DNA from: Acidobacteriota bacterium | Lineage (GTDB): Bacteria > Acidobacteriota > Vicinamibacteria > Marinacidobacterales > SMYC01 | Direction of reading: 5' to 3' | Length of the DNA: 6,951 nt | NCBI GenBank assembly: GCA_030598165.1 | Contig: JAUVQL010000046.1 | Span: forward strand, 1-6,951 | In this document: in pieces, positions 1 to 5,572 of the stretch | Position numbering within the stretch: position 1 is the first letter of the stretch | How the letters are laid out: each line of letters opens with the position of its first letter | The notes under the pieces: model-generated | The model's input: only the letters and a program-made list of their open reading frames with translations | The model's database searches: none | What the model was told of the DNA's origin: nothing | Position numbers and translations under genes: made by a program

Positions 1-196
1 CAATCAAGACGGCAACTCTGTTGAGTCGAGCAACGGAGCCTGCGACGAGTCCGAGGAGGGTATGAAGCCCCCAAAAAGGGGAGAAGCCAAAGAACACCCC
101 TACGGCAAAAGCGAGGGAGGTCCGATGGGGCGATTCATCAAGTAGAAGGAGGCGCCGCAGAAAATCCCGAAGACTATTCTTCCGCCACTCTCGCAT
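1..196 (-). CDS. DUF2062-type membrane protein, N-terminal part (runs off left edge)
   Basis: The 65 visible residues begin with a basic stretch (MREWRK) and continue with ESPHRTSLAFAVGVFFGF, then SPFWGLHTLLGL, then RLNRVAVLI. The order SPH-R...A.GVF.GFSP..GLHTLL...LNR is what I know as the start of DUF2062, a small family of membrane proteins of unknown biochemical function found beside many unrelated genes. Two hydrophobic segments are visible, at about residues 28-45 and 47-65. The frame is open to the window edge. The ATG at 196 is the earliest possible start because a TAA codon lies directly before it in frame. The Shine-Dalgarno is weak (GAAG about 8 nt upstream). The gene follows thiL in the same direction after a 69-base spacer filled mostly by tandem 8-bp repeats. 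The product is recognised by motif only; no function is claimed. Confidence 0.75.
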   Translation of the reverse strand, partial: MREWRKNSLRDFLRRLLLLDESPHRTSLAFAVGVFFGFSPFWGLHTLLGLVAGSVARLNRVAVLI

Positions 197-212
197 TTAG
201 CGCACTTCATTC

Positions 213-252
213 CTGAATTCTTGAATTCTTGAGTTCTTGAGTTCTTGAATTC
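213..252. repeat. Tandem array of five 8-bp units, consensus TTGARTTC
   Basis: Five contiguous 8-bp units lie between the thiL stop and the next gene's start: CTGAATTC, TTGAATTC, TTGAGTTC, TTGAGTTC, TTGAATTC. On the coding strand the unit reads GAAYTCAA. The GAATTC units are self-complementary, so the transcript can form small hairpins. The array sits 17 bases upstream of the downstream ATG, where copy-number change would alter spacing to thiL. A related imperfect array occurs in the infC-rpmI spacer. Confidence 0.9.
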
Positions 253-265
253 GGCAGTGGCGCGC

Positions 266-1333
266 TCACGCCCCCCCTGGAGCGCGCTCCCGTTGAAAAT
301 GATCCCACCCTACCGAACTAACGACCCGTTCCGTTCCATCGCGTAGATGCAACTTGACCCCTTCATCTGGCTTGGTAACCACACCGATCCGAGTGACAAT
401 CTCACCTTGTCCACCTTGCCACTCCCCGAGCATTCGGTCATCACTTGCGGTAAACAGAAGCTCGTAATCCTCACCACCCGCCAGCGCCTGTTCCAAAGGC
501 GGCCACCGTCTCACAGTCTCCCAGGCTAGAACCCCGGGGGGTATCGGTAAATCCGTCTCCTCGATTCGAGCACCTACCCCACTCTCTCGGCAAATTCGAT
601 TCAAATCTCGGCTCAAACCATCGGATAGATCGATACAAGAGCTCGCTAGGTTGTGTTCATTCAAGAAACGACCCAATTCGACCCTAGGCTCTGGATCCAT
701 GTGAGCCCGCAAACATATCTCAGCTAGCGGAACGGGCCCCTCACGAAGGTGCTGAGGGACGAGCAAGGCACCGGATGCTGATACCGCCATTCCCTCCTTG
801 AGGAGGACCAAACCTTCCGCTGCCGCCCCCAGCTTACCCGACATATAAATCGAATCGCCCGGACGGGAGCCCCGTCGAGTCAGCATTCTACCGCCGAGGC
901 TGGCACCCAAAATACTCACGTCGACTGTCATGGGGCCGGAGGATTGAGAAAGATTGCCCCCCACGAAGTCAATATCAAGTTCGCCGGTGCGTTCGATGAT
1001 CCCGTCAAATACAGCGAGGAGTTCTTCGACTTCCGTCGCGACAGGAACGCAGATCGAGGCAAGGAGCCCTACGGGGCACCCCCCCATGGCGGCAATATCA
1101 CTGGCGTTGACGGCCACCGCTTTTCGCCCGATGTAACGAGGCGGTAGCGTTTGACGGGTGAAGTGAACATTCTCGACGAGGACGTCCGTTGAGACGAGCG
1201 CCAGCTCGCCGGCCGGCAAAGCCAATGCAGCCGCGTCGTCTCCAATACCCAGCTTTACTCGAGGACCTGACAGAGGTACCCGTTCACGCAGCCTAGCTAG
1301 AAACCGGTCCTCACCGATATCGGCAAGCCTCAT
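266..1333 (-). CDS. thiL: Thiamine-monophosphate kinase ThiL
   Basis: ThiL phosphorylates thiamine monophosphate with ATP to give thiamine diphosphate, the active cofactor, in the cytosol. The 355-residue product is slightly longer than the usual 320-340. Family motifs appear in order: GIGDDAA at 29-35 (metal/ATP site), VSTDVLVENVHF at 47-58, GRKAVAVNASDIAAMGG at 69-85, VGGNLS at 124-129, SGKLGAAAEGL near 165-175, DPEPRVELG near 213-221, CIDLSDGLSRDL at 233-244, and GGEDYELLF at 286-294. All acidic metal-binding positions I can recognise are present, so the enzyme looks functional. The ATG overlaps the rny stop by four bases (ATGA), which points to translational coupling with rny. The C-terminal tail after about residue 345 is short and low in conserved features. 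Other thiamine genes are not seen nearby. Confidence 0.95.
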   Translation of the reverse strand: MRLADIGEDRFLARLRERVPLSGPRVKLGIGDDAAALALPAGELALVSTDVLVENVHFTRQTLPPRYIGRKAVAVNASDIAAMGGCPVGLLASICVPVATEVEELLAVFDGIIERTGELDIDFVGGNLSQSSGPMTVDVSILGASLGGRMLTRRGSRPGDSIYMSGKLGAAAEGLVLLKEGMAVSASGALLVPQHLREGPVPLAEICLRAHMDPEPRVELGRFLNEHNLASSCIDLSDGLSRDLNRICRESGVGARIEETDLPIPPGVLAWETVRRWPPLEQALAGGEDYELLFTASDDRMLGEWQGGQGEIVTRIGVVTKPDEGVKLHLRDGTERVVSSVGWDHFQRERAPGGA

Positions 1334-2895
1334 TTCGCATACTCAACGGCCCGCGTCTCCCGTATCACCGTTACCTTGATTTGTCCGGGGTATTGCAACT
1401 CGCTCTCTATCCTACGCGCAACGTCTTTCGATAACCACAGGGTCTCTTCGTCGCTGAGTTTTTCGGCTTCCACCATGACTCGAATCTCACGCCCAGCCTG
1501 AAGAGCAAAAGCCTTGGACACCCCCCCAAAGGAGTTGGCAATGGATTCCAGCCTCTCGAGCCGTTTCACATAAGATTCGAATAAATCACGACGAGCCCCG
1601 GGGCGCGAGGCGGATATGGCATCTGCCGCTTGAACGAGCATCGATTCTAGAGACCGAAATTCCCTGTCCATGTGATGAGCTTCCATGGCCCGAATGACCT
1701 CTTCAGACTCGTTGTGCTTGCGAAGAATATCGATCCCGAGCTGTAGGTGAGTACCTTCCATTTCTCGGTCAATAGCTTTGCCGATGTCGTGCAGTAGACC
1801 GGCTCTTACGGCGACATCGACGTCGGCGCCGCACTCTCGTGCAAGGAAACCGGAGAGGTAAGCGACTTCCTTTGAATGCAACAGGACGTTTTGTCCATAA
1901 CTGGTGCGATACTTCAACCTCCCCAACATCTTGATGAGGTCTGGGTGAATATCGGGGATGCCCAGTTCGAGTGCTGCGGCTTCGCCTTCCTGTCGCATTT
2001 GCTCCTCGAGCTCGGCCTTCACACGCTCCACCATTTCTTCGATGCGCGCCGGATGGATTCTACCGTCCGTGATCAACCGTTCGATCGTCATTTTTGCAGT
2101 TTCACGCCGTACGGGATCGAAGCCCGATAGAATGATGGCTCCCGGAGTATCATCTACAATGAGGTCCACCCCCGTGGCCATCTCCAACGCCCGAATGTTC
2201 CTACCTTCACGACCGATAATCCGCCCCTTGAGATCGTCATTGGGGAGGTCGACGACTGATACCGTGGTCTCTGCCGCGTGATCAGCAGCGGAACGCTGGA
2301 TAGCCTCTACGATATAGCGCCGAGCCAACGTCTGCGCTTGTTCTTTCGCCTCTTCGTCGATCCGGCGCATCGCATTCGCAGCCTCGCGTCGAGCATCCTG
2401 CTCCATACTTTTTATGAGTTGTTGCTTGGCCTCTTCGGCACTCAGCCCAGCTAAACGAGCTACCTTCCTCTTTTGTTCTTCGAGCAGCCTTTGCACCTCT
2501 TCCCGATCCTTCGCGACATCGGCCTCACGACCTTGAATTTGTTCCTCCCGCTCGCTCACATCCTTCTCCTTCGATGTGACGATGTCGGAACGCTGCTCCA
2601 ATTTCAGTTCCTTCTGGGACAGGCGCTTTTCCAGCGAATTTAGCTCTCGGCGACGGTCTCGGGTCTGCTTTTCGAATTCGTTTCGCAGGTTGTAGGCCTT
2701 CTCTTTAGCTTCAAGAACGGCCTCCTTCTTTTGCGATGCAGCGTCCTTTTGCGCTTCTCTAAGGAGTCGGGCGGCCTCATCCTCCGCCTTGGACACTGTT
2801 TCAAGGGCACGCTTCCGCCCGAAGTACCAACTGACAGCGATTGCTACGACTATCAGTGCAACTGAAATAGTCGACGATACAAACGGTGACACCAT
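1330..2895 (-). CDS. rny: Ribonuclease Y (endoribonuclease, membrane anchored)
   Basis: RNase Y starts mRNA decay by endonucleolytic cleavage from the inner face of the cytoplasmic membrane. The 521-residue product matches the usual 510-525 and has the full domain order. A single membrane segment lies at about 7-25, followed by basic residues (GRKR). A long charged coiled coil covers about 30-200. The KH domain carries GRIIGREGRNIRALE at 224-238 (GxxG loop GREG at 228-231). The HD domain has LLHDIGKA at 367-374, with the H369-D370 metal pair, and a downstream EAHH at 405-408. The C-terminal domain ends near VTVIRETRAVEYAK. The ATG at 2895 has a good Shine-Dalgarno (AGGAG, 4 nt spacer). The gene lies downstream of zapA and the 6S candidate and overlaps thiL by four bases. 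No frameshift or missing catalytic residue is seen. Confidence 0.97.
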   Translation of the reverse strand: MVSPFVSSTISVALIVVAIAVSWYFGRKRALETVSKAEDEAARLLREAQKDAASQKKEAVLEAKEKAYNLRNEFEKQTRDRRRELNSLEKRLSQKELKLEQRSDIVTSKEKDVSEREEQIQGREADVAKDREEVQRLLEEQKRKVARLAGLSAEEAKQQLIKSMEQDARREAANAMRRIDEEAKEQAQTLARRYIVEAIQRSAADHAAETTVSVVDLPNDDLKGRIIGREGRNIRALEMATGVDLIVDDTPGAIILSGFDPVRRETAKMTIERLITDGRIHPARIEEMVERVKAELEEQMRQEGEAAALELGIPDIHPDLIKMLGRLKYRTSYGQNVLLHSKEVAYLSGFLARECGADVDVAVRAGLLHDIGKAIDREMEGTHLQLGIDILRKHNESEEVIRAMEAHHMDREFRSLESMLVQAADAISASRPGARRDLFESYVKRLERLESIANSFGGVSKAFALQAGREIRVMVEAEKLSDEETLWLSKDVARRIESELQYPGQIKVTVIRETRAVEYAK

Positions 2896-2948
2896 CTATC
2901 TCCTTTTAACGGCCCTCACCTCCGATTTGTGTGGCTCGAACGTGGGCC

Positions 2949-2966
2949 GGAAAACCGTGTTTTTCC
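2949..2966. repeat. Small hairpin in the rny leader
   Basis: GGAAAA and TTTTCC form a perfect 6-bp inverted repeat around a 6-nt loop, about 55 bases upstream of the rny start. No U-run follows on either strand in a position expected for an intrinsic terminator. It may be an mRNA leader hairpin; function is unknown. Confidence 0.5.
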
Positions 2967-2985
2967 AGATGACCGTGTCCCTCTT

Positions 2986-3031
2986 TGACTCGAATCTGTC
3001 CTCTACCTGAAGTGCCAAGCCGGTCGAGTCA
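2986..3031. repeat. 8-bp inverted repeat in the rny leader
   Basis: TGACTCGA at 2986-2993 and TCGAGTCA at 3024-3031 are perfect reverse complements separated by 30 bases. On the minus strand the stem can gain a further CTC/GAG after a two-base bulge. It could be a leader stem or a dyad operator; nothing further supports either reading. Confidence 0.45.
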
Positions 3032-3042
3032 GAGTCCGTAGG

Positions 3043-3056
3043 CGAGCTACCGCTCG
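3043..3056. repeat. Short hairpin downstream of the 6S candidate
   Basis: CGAGC and GCTCG form a perfect 5-bp stem with a 4-nt loop. It lies about 50 bases past the 3' end of the predicted 6S fold. It lacks a U-tract, so I do not call it a terminator. It could be a 3' processing or leader element. Between 2896 and 3107 I see no gene, only this hairpin and the two inverted repeats nearer rny. Confidence 0.4.
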
Positions 3057-3107
3057 AATGGAGGAAGTAGAATGAGGGTTGGAGTTTGCAGCAGGTTTGG
3101 TGTATGG

Positions 3108-3278
3108 CCCCGCTTTGCCGTGTGGAGAGATCTATTTGAACCTAGATCGTAGGTGGGTCCGGCACACTTCCGAATCAGGCTTCCCCACTAGGAGGCTTGC
3201 GCACATCGAAAGCCGACAAACCCATTCAAATAGATGTTGGCTCAAAAACTTTTCTCCATCACGAACAAAGCAGGGCGA
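3108..3278 (-). ncRNA. ssrS: 6S RNA candidate
   Basis: 6S RNA is a roughly 180-nt rod-shaped RNA that mimics an open promoter and sequesters sigma70 RNA polymerase in stationary phase. Here the minus strand just after zapA folds into such a rod of about 170 nt. The outer stem pairs CCCTGCTTTG (3275-3266) with CAAAGCGGGG (3117-3108). It continues through GTG/CAC and GGAGA/TCTCC (3257-3253 with 3128-3124). After a 17-nt 5' bulge comes a perfect 11-bp stem, ATCTATTTGAA (3235-3225) with TTCAAATAGAT (3140-3130). Next, TGGGT pairs with ACCCA, TCGGC with GCCGG, and CTTTCG with CGGAAG, closing an apical loop of about 34 nt. A 13-nt 3' bulge contains a CCTA/TAGG mini-hairpin. Position downstream of zapA is the classic ssrS site in many bacteria. 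I folded this by eye; ends are approximate and family assignment rests on shape, size and context. Confidence 0.72.
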
Positions 3279-3284
3279 CATCAT

Positions 3285-3313
3285 AGTCTAATCTCGGTCC
3301 ACCTTGGATTCAA
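3285..3313 (-). promoter_or_regulatory. Candidate promoter for the 6S RNA
   Basis: On the minus strand TTGAAT (3313-3308), a 17-nt spacer and TAGACT (3290-3285) match the sigma70 consensus at 4 of 6 positions each. The -35 hexamer spans the zapA stop codon. An overlapping TATGAT (3285-3280) matches the -10 at 5 of 6 but lacks a spaced -35. Either would start transcription at about 3273-3278, where the rod-like fold begins. Confidence 0.4.
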
Positions 3314-3645
3314 GACGGTGCCACATCGGGCGGCGTCGTCCTCTCGTCATCCTTGAGAGCTTCCTCGAGTGCCTGGGCTAACTCTTCGGCTCTCGCTGCC
3401 ACAAGCTCCTCAGAGTCCTTCATTTGTCGTTCCTGCTTGAAGGACTCGTCGGCGATATTGAGGGCTGCCAAAATGGCCACCTTCAATGAGTCGATGGCTC
3501 CGCTCGTCTCGGAGATAGCTTGCATTTTGCTATCGACGTAACGGGCCAACTCCTCGATGTACCCTTGTTCTTCCTCCCCCCGGACTTTGTACACCTGGCC
3601 AAAGATCTCGATCTGAATCAAGTTCGCTTCTAGCTTGTCGTTCAT
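3310..3645 (-). CDS. zapA: Cell division protein ZapA
   Basis: ZapA binds FtsZ filaments at mid-cell and promotes their bundling in the Z ring. The 111-residue product has the expected layout. An N-terminal beta-rich head carries IQIEIFGQVYKVRG at 10-23 and a following helix EEQGYIEELARYVDSKM. The family signature DSLKVAILAALNIADE lies at about 52-67. A C-terminal coiled coil follows, rich in Glu and Ala, with a short proline-containing tail. I prefer the ATG at 3645, which has GAG 6 nt upstream and gives the usual short N-terminus; a GTG at 3660 in the same frame is an alternative adding five residues. A sigma70-like promoter lies about 40 bases upstream. The ZapB-like gene lies upstream and the 6S candidate directly downstream. 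Confidence 0.93.
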   Translation of the reverse strand: MNDKLEANLIQIEIFGQVYKVRGEEEQGYIEELARYVDSKMQAISETSGAIDSLKVAILAALNIADESFKQERQMKDSEELVAARAEELAQALEEALKDDERTTPPDVAPS

Positions 3646-3684
3646 TGTGAGCTCTTTCACCAGGTCCCGGTTGGTTCCAGACTA

Positions 3685-3714
3685 ATTTTATTCGAGGTGA
3701 GGGGTCGGTTTCAA
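3685..3714 (-). promoter_or_regulatory. Sigma70-type promoter upstream of zapA
   Basis: On the minus strand TTGAAA (3714-3709) and TAAAAT (3690-3685) are separated by 18 nt. They match the -35 consensus at 4 of 6 and the -10 at 5 of 6. The predicted start near 3678 gives a leader of about 33 nt before the zapA ATG. It would let zapA and the 6S RNA be transcribed separately from the ribosomal genes. The remaining 122-base spacer shows no other gene. Confidence 0.5.
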
Positions 3715-3767
3715 GGGGCGAACGACCGGAGGTTCCGATTGGATAGAGTGAGCTGGAGCCCGCCACT

Positions 3768-4082
3768 TCAGAGGTCCAAGCCCTCGATTCGCTCGAGCAA
3801 CTTGGACACTTTATCGCGCATGACGCGCCGTTCCCTTCGGAGACGCTTGACTTCGGCAACCAATTCCCGGTTTCCGGGATCGATTTCGGCGGCCTCCATG
3901 CCACTCGCCGGAACCGGCTCCTGCGAAACGGATTCCGCCGTTTGGAGGCGCTTCTCGACCTCCTCCAGTCGAGAGATTAGAGCTCGGTTCGACTCTCGGA
4001 GCCGGCCAATGAGCTCCTTGGCTTGATAAACCTTTCCGCCAAGATGGTCTAGTTGGTTAGCACGCTCTTCTGTGTCAGCCAC
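3768..4082 (-). CDS. Small coiled-coil protein, ZapB-like
   Basis: The product is 104 residues, highly charged and almost wholly helical by composition. One coiled-coil stretch covers about 8-50, a Pro/Ser/Gly linker about 51-70, and a second basic coiled coil about 72-101 (ELVAEVKRLRRERRVMRDKV). There is no signal peptide or membrane segment. ZapB is a coiled-coil partner of ZapA in the Z ring; proteins of this kind often sit directly upstream of zapA, which is the main reason for the call. Sequence alone cannot separate it from other short coiled coils. The start is GTG at 4082, supported by AGGGGG 7 nt upstream. It lies 53 bases after rplT and 122 bases before zapA, the position often held by pheS-pheT plus zapB in other bacteria. 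Confidence 0.75.
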   Translation of the reverse strand: MADTEERANQLDHLGGKVYQAKELIGRLRESNRALISRLEEVEKRLQTAESVSQEPVPASGMEAAEIDPGNRELVAEVKRLRRERRVMRDKVSKLLERIEGLDL

Positions 4083-4135
4083 GGCTTTGCCCCCTGTTCG
4101 AGGGATAGATCAGGAGATAGCAAGAACGCGTATGG

Positions 4136-4492
4136 TTACGCGACAGCTTTGCGGGCAACATCGGCTAGATGACGAAACGCCGCGTCGTCGTTAACGGCGA
4201 TTTCCGATAGTTGTTTGCGGTTTAGACCGACACCCGCCTTCGACAGCCCATGTACAAACGTGCTGTAGGACATATCGCAAGCACGAGCCGCAGCTCCAAT
4301 CCGAATGATCCAGAGCCGGCGAAAATCCCTCTTGCGAGCACGTCGATCACGGTACGCATAGCTCAGGGATTTATCCACGGACAATTTAGCTTGGCGATAC
4401 AGTTTGCTCTTCGTCCCACGGTAACCTTTTGCAAGTTTCAGTATTTTCCGTCGGCGTTGTCTACGGTGTGTTCCTCTCTTCACTCTGGGCAT
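4136..4492 (-). CDS. rplT: 50S ribosomal protein L20
   Basis: L20 binds 23S rRNA early in 50S assembly and, in several bacteria, represses its own operon. The 118-residue product is full length for the family. It begins [20 protein letters not shown], with the typical very basic N-terminal helix, followed by [16 protein letters not shown], a conserved [19 protein letters not shown] core near 44-62, then RIGAAAR and [20 protein letters not shown]. The C-terminal globular part, used for RNA recognition and autoregulation in other bacteria, is intact. The ATG at 4492 has GGAG 7 nt upstream. A compact hairpin lies immediately upstream of this ribosome binding site. It follows rpmI after 90 bases. 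Confidence 0.98.
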   Translation of the reverse strand: MPRVKRGTHRRQRRRKILKLAKGYRGTKSKLYRQAKLSVDKSLSYAYRDRRARKRDFRRLWIIRIGAAARACDMSYSTFVHGLSKAGVGLNRKQLSEIAVNDDAAFRHLADVARKAVA

Positions 4493-4505
4493 TGATCATC
4501 TCCAA

Positions 4506-4529
4506 CCCGTTGGCCCACGGCGCAACGGG
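4506..4529 (-). promoter_or_regulatory. Hairpin just upstream of the rplT ribosome binding site
   Basis: On the minus strand CCCGTTG (4529-4523) and CAACGGG (4512-4506) form a perfect 7-bp stem. GCC/GGC extends it by three pairs across one bulged C to a three-base loop. The stem ends about 2-3 nt before the rplT Shine-Dalgarno. No U-run follows, so it is not an intrinsic terminator. Because L20 represses its own operon in other bacteria, an L20-responsive site is possible, but this is inference. Confidence 0.5.
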
Positions 4530-4582
4530 AACATTTCGTTCTATCTACGAGTTTCTACCTCGCCGGTCGACTCGGTTCGGGC

Positions 4583-4780
4583 TCAACGCGGCAACAGCGG
4601 GGCGATGCGACGCATATCCGACTTGGATACGAGTGTGGACTTGCGAAGTCGACGTTTTCGTTTCCGAGTTTTCTTCGTCAGAATATGTCCGGAATAGGCA
4701 TTACTGCGTTTGATCCTTCCACTCGCAGTCTTCCGGAAGCGTTTGGCGGCTCCTCGGTGTGACTTCATCTTGCTCTTCAT
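4583..4780 (-). CDS. rpmI: 50S ribosomal protein L35
   Basis: L35 is a small 50S subunit protein contacting 23S rRNA. The 65-residue product matches the family length and is strongly basic. It begins [20 protein letters not shown], followed by [20 protein letters not shown] and a C-terminal [18 protein letters not shown], all typical of L35. The start at 4780 is set by homology; the frame stays open to 4903, but that extension overlaps infC and has no L35 character. The Shine-Dalgarno is not strong: AGGAG lies 14 nt upstream and a GAAG about 5 nt upstream. Its spacer from infC is 70 bases and contains repeat units like those beside thiL. The weak site may fit control at rpmI translation, as known from E. 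coli, though nothing here proves it. Confidence 0.97.
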   Translation of the reverse strand: MKSKMKSHRGAAKRFRKTASGRIKRSNAYSGHILTKKTRKRKRRLRKSTLVSKSDMRRIAPLLPR

Positions 4781-4804
4781 GCTGACTTCTTCGACTCCTA
4801 TATT

Positions 4805-4844
4805 CTCGAGAACTCGAGTTGCCGAGTTCTGAGTTGTTGAGTTC
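4805..4844. repeat. Imperfect 8-bp repeat array in the infC-rpmI spacer
   Basis: GAGTT recurs at 4816, 4824, 4831 and 4839, with periods of 8, 7 and 8 bases. The best units are CCGAGTTC and TTGAGTTC, the latter identical to units in the thiL-downstream array and in the same orientation. The left end holds CTCGAG-AA-CTCGAG (4805-4818) and the palindrome AACTCGAGTT (4811-4820), which can form small stems in the transcript. Confidence 0.65.
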
Positions 4845-4850
4845 TTTTTG

Positions 4851-5447
4851 CTACGCTTCGGCTGTCGGAGCCTCCTGCTTCTCGGGCTTTGCCTTGTCGC
4901 CAATCCCTTTTTTGGGTGCGAATACTTGGTACATCTGGTTGCCTTCCATCCTGGTCCTGGATTCCACTGTTGCTAGTTCAACCAACTCAGACGCCAACCG
5001 ATCCAAGATGCGATCCCCGAGCTCGCCACGTCGGCGCTCTCGACCTCGAAACATAATTGTGGTCTTGACCTTGTTTCCTTCATGTAAGAATCGCAGTATG
5101 TGATTCTTTTTGAACTGATAATCGTGCTCATCTATTTTGACCCGGAACTTGACCTCTTTGACTTGAATCTGCTTCTGGTGTTTCTTGGCCTCGTGCGCGC
5201 GCTTGTTCTTTTGATAAAGATATTTCCCATAATTCATGATCCGGCAGACTGGCGGCTTTGAATGAGCAACAATCTCCACCAGATCCAGATCTTTTTCCCG
5301 AGCAAGCTTGAGTGCATCCTCGGGCTTCATGATACCGACTTGAGATCCGTCTTCGCCTATCAGTCGGATCTCGGGAGCACGGATGCGTTCATTGATACGG
5401 TCTCGATTTCGACCACGATTTCTATCGCTTTGACTCCCTTTTTGAAT
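4851..5447 (-). CDS. infC: Translation initiation factor IF-3, with a rare ATT start
   Basis: IF3 binds the 30S subunit, keeps it apart from 50S and rejects non-canonical start codons and wrong initiator tRNA. The first in-frame ATG is at 5330, but homology begins earlier: [20 protein letters not shown] lies in frame upstream and is the conserved N-terminal IF3 block. Only an ATT at 5447 sits at a proper distance (6 nt) from a strong GGAGG; the in-frame TGA is two codons before it. This gives 198 residues: a basic extension (1-17), N-domain (18-85, with [11 protein letters not shown] at 66-76), linker helix (about 80-95), C-domain (about 93-178, with MFRGRE at 132-137) and a Lys/Ala/Glu tail. 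E. coli infC also starts with AUU, and IF3 represses its own translation through it. The same control is likely here. thrS lies 125 bases upstream. Confidence 0.93.
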   Translation of the reverse strand: MQKGSQSDRNRGRNRDRINERIRAPEIRLIGEDGSQVGIMKPEDALKLAREKDLDLVEIVAHSKPPVCRIMNYGKYLYQKNKRAHEAKKHQKQIQVKEVKFRVKIDEHDYQFKKNHILRFLHEGNKVKTTIMFRGRERRRGELGDRILDRLASELVELATVESRTRMEGNQMYQVFAPKKGIGDKAKPEKQEAPTAEA

Positions 5448-5458
5448 AGTTCACCTCC
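5448..5458 (-). promoter_or_regulatory. Strong Shine-Dalgarno deciding the infC ATT start
   Basis: GGAGGTGA occupies 5458-5451 on the minus strand and its GGAGG core lies 6 nt before the ATT. Its TGA is also the in-frame stop that bounds the reading frame, so no earlier start exists. No other start codon in the next 39 codons has a comparable site; the ATG at 5330 would lose the conserved N-terminus. Confidence 0.85.
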
Positions 5459-5526
5459 AGAGCTTCAGGCCTAACATACGCCGACCGCGACCTTTGAGTC
5501 GAGGCGACCGATTCTCGCTATCATTA

Positions 5527-5545
5527 TGCCGTACCCGGCAGTCAA
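5527..5545 (-). promoter_or_regulatory. Weak promoter-like site and small hairpin in the thrS-infC spacer
   Basis: TTGACT (5545-5540, minus strand) matches the -35 consensus at 5 of 6, but the hexamer 17 nt downstream (GATAGC) matches only 3 of 6. The -35 overlaps TGCCG-GGTA-CGGCA (5540-5527), a perfect 5-bp hairpin with no U-tract. infC has its own promoters in other bacteria, so a local start is plausible but poorly supported. Confidence 0.25.
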
Positions 5546-5572
5546 TGGTCCACTCTAGAAACCGCATCGGTG

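Noticed and set aside
162..210. Alternative ATG at 210 giving a short MKCAKC peptide with a CxxC pair
   Set aside because: It is out of frame with the DUF2062 reading, ends after about 36 codons, and has no well-spaced Shine-Dalgarno.
944..1147. Plus-strand open frames opposite thiL, and similar ones opposite rny, zapA, rplT and thrS
   Set aside because: They are antisense shadows of conserved coding sequence with no motifs or ribosome binding sites.
2985..3060. tRNA-like pieces (GCGGTAGCTCGCC and ATTCGAGTC) in the rny leader
   Set aside because: No acceptor, anticodon or T stem of proper length can be formed around them; the first is a simple 5-bp hairpin.
3079..3291. Plus-strand open frame of 70 codons over the 6S region
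   Set aside because: It lies against all other genes, has no family features, and the strong minus-strand RNA fold and zapA context explain the region.
3530..3904. A 124-codon minus-strand open frame spanning the zapB-zapA spacer
   Set aside because: It overlaps both genes in another frame, has no recognisable domain, and the coiled-coil and ZapA frames explain the sequence better.
4781..4903. N-terminal extension of L35 to an upstream start at 4903
   Set aside because: It would overlap the infC end, crosses the repeat-containing spacer, and adds 41 residues absent from the L35 family.
5527..5540. Terminator between thrS and infC
   Set aside because: The hairpin has only 5 bp and is followed on the minus strand by TAATGATAG, not a U-run.
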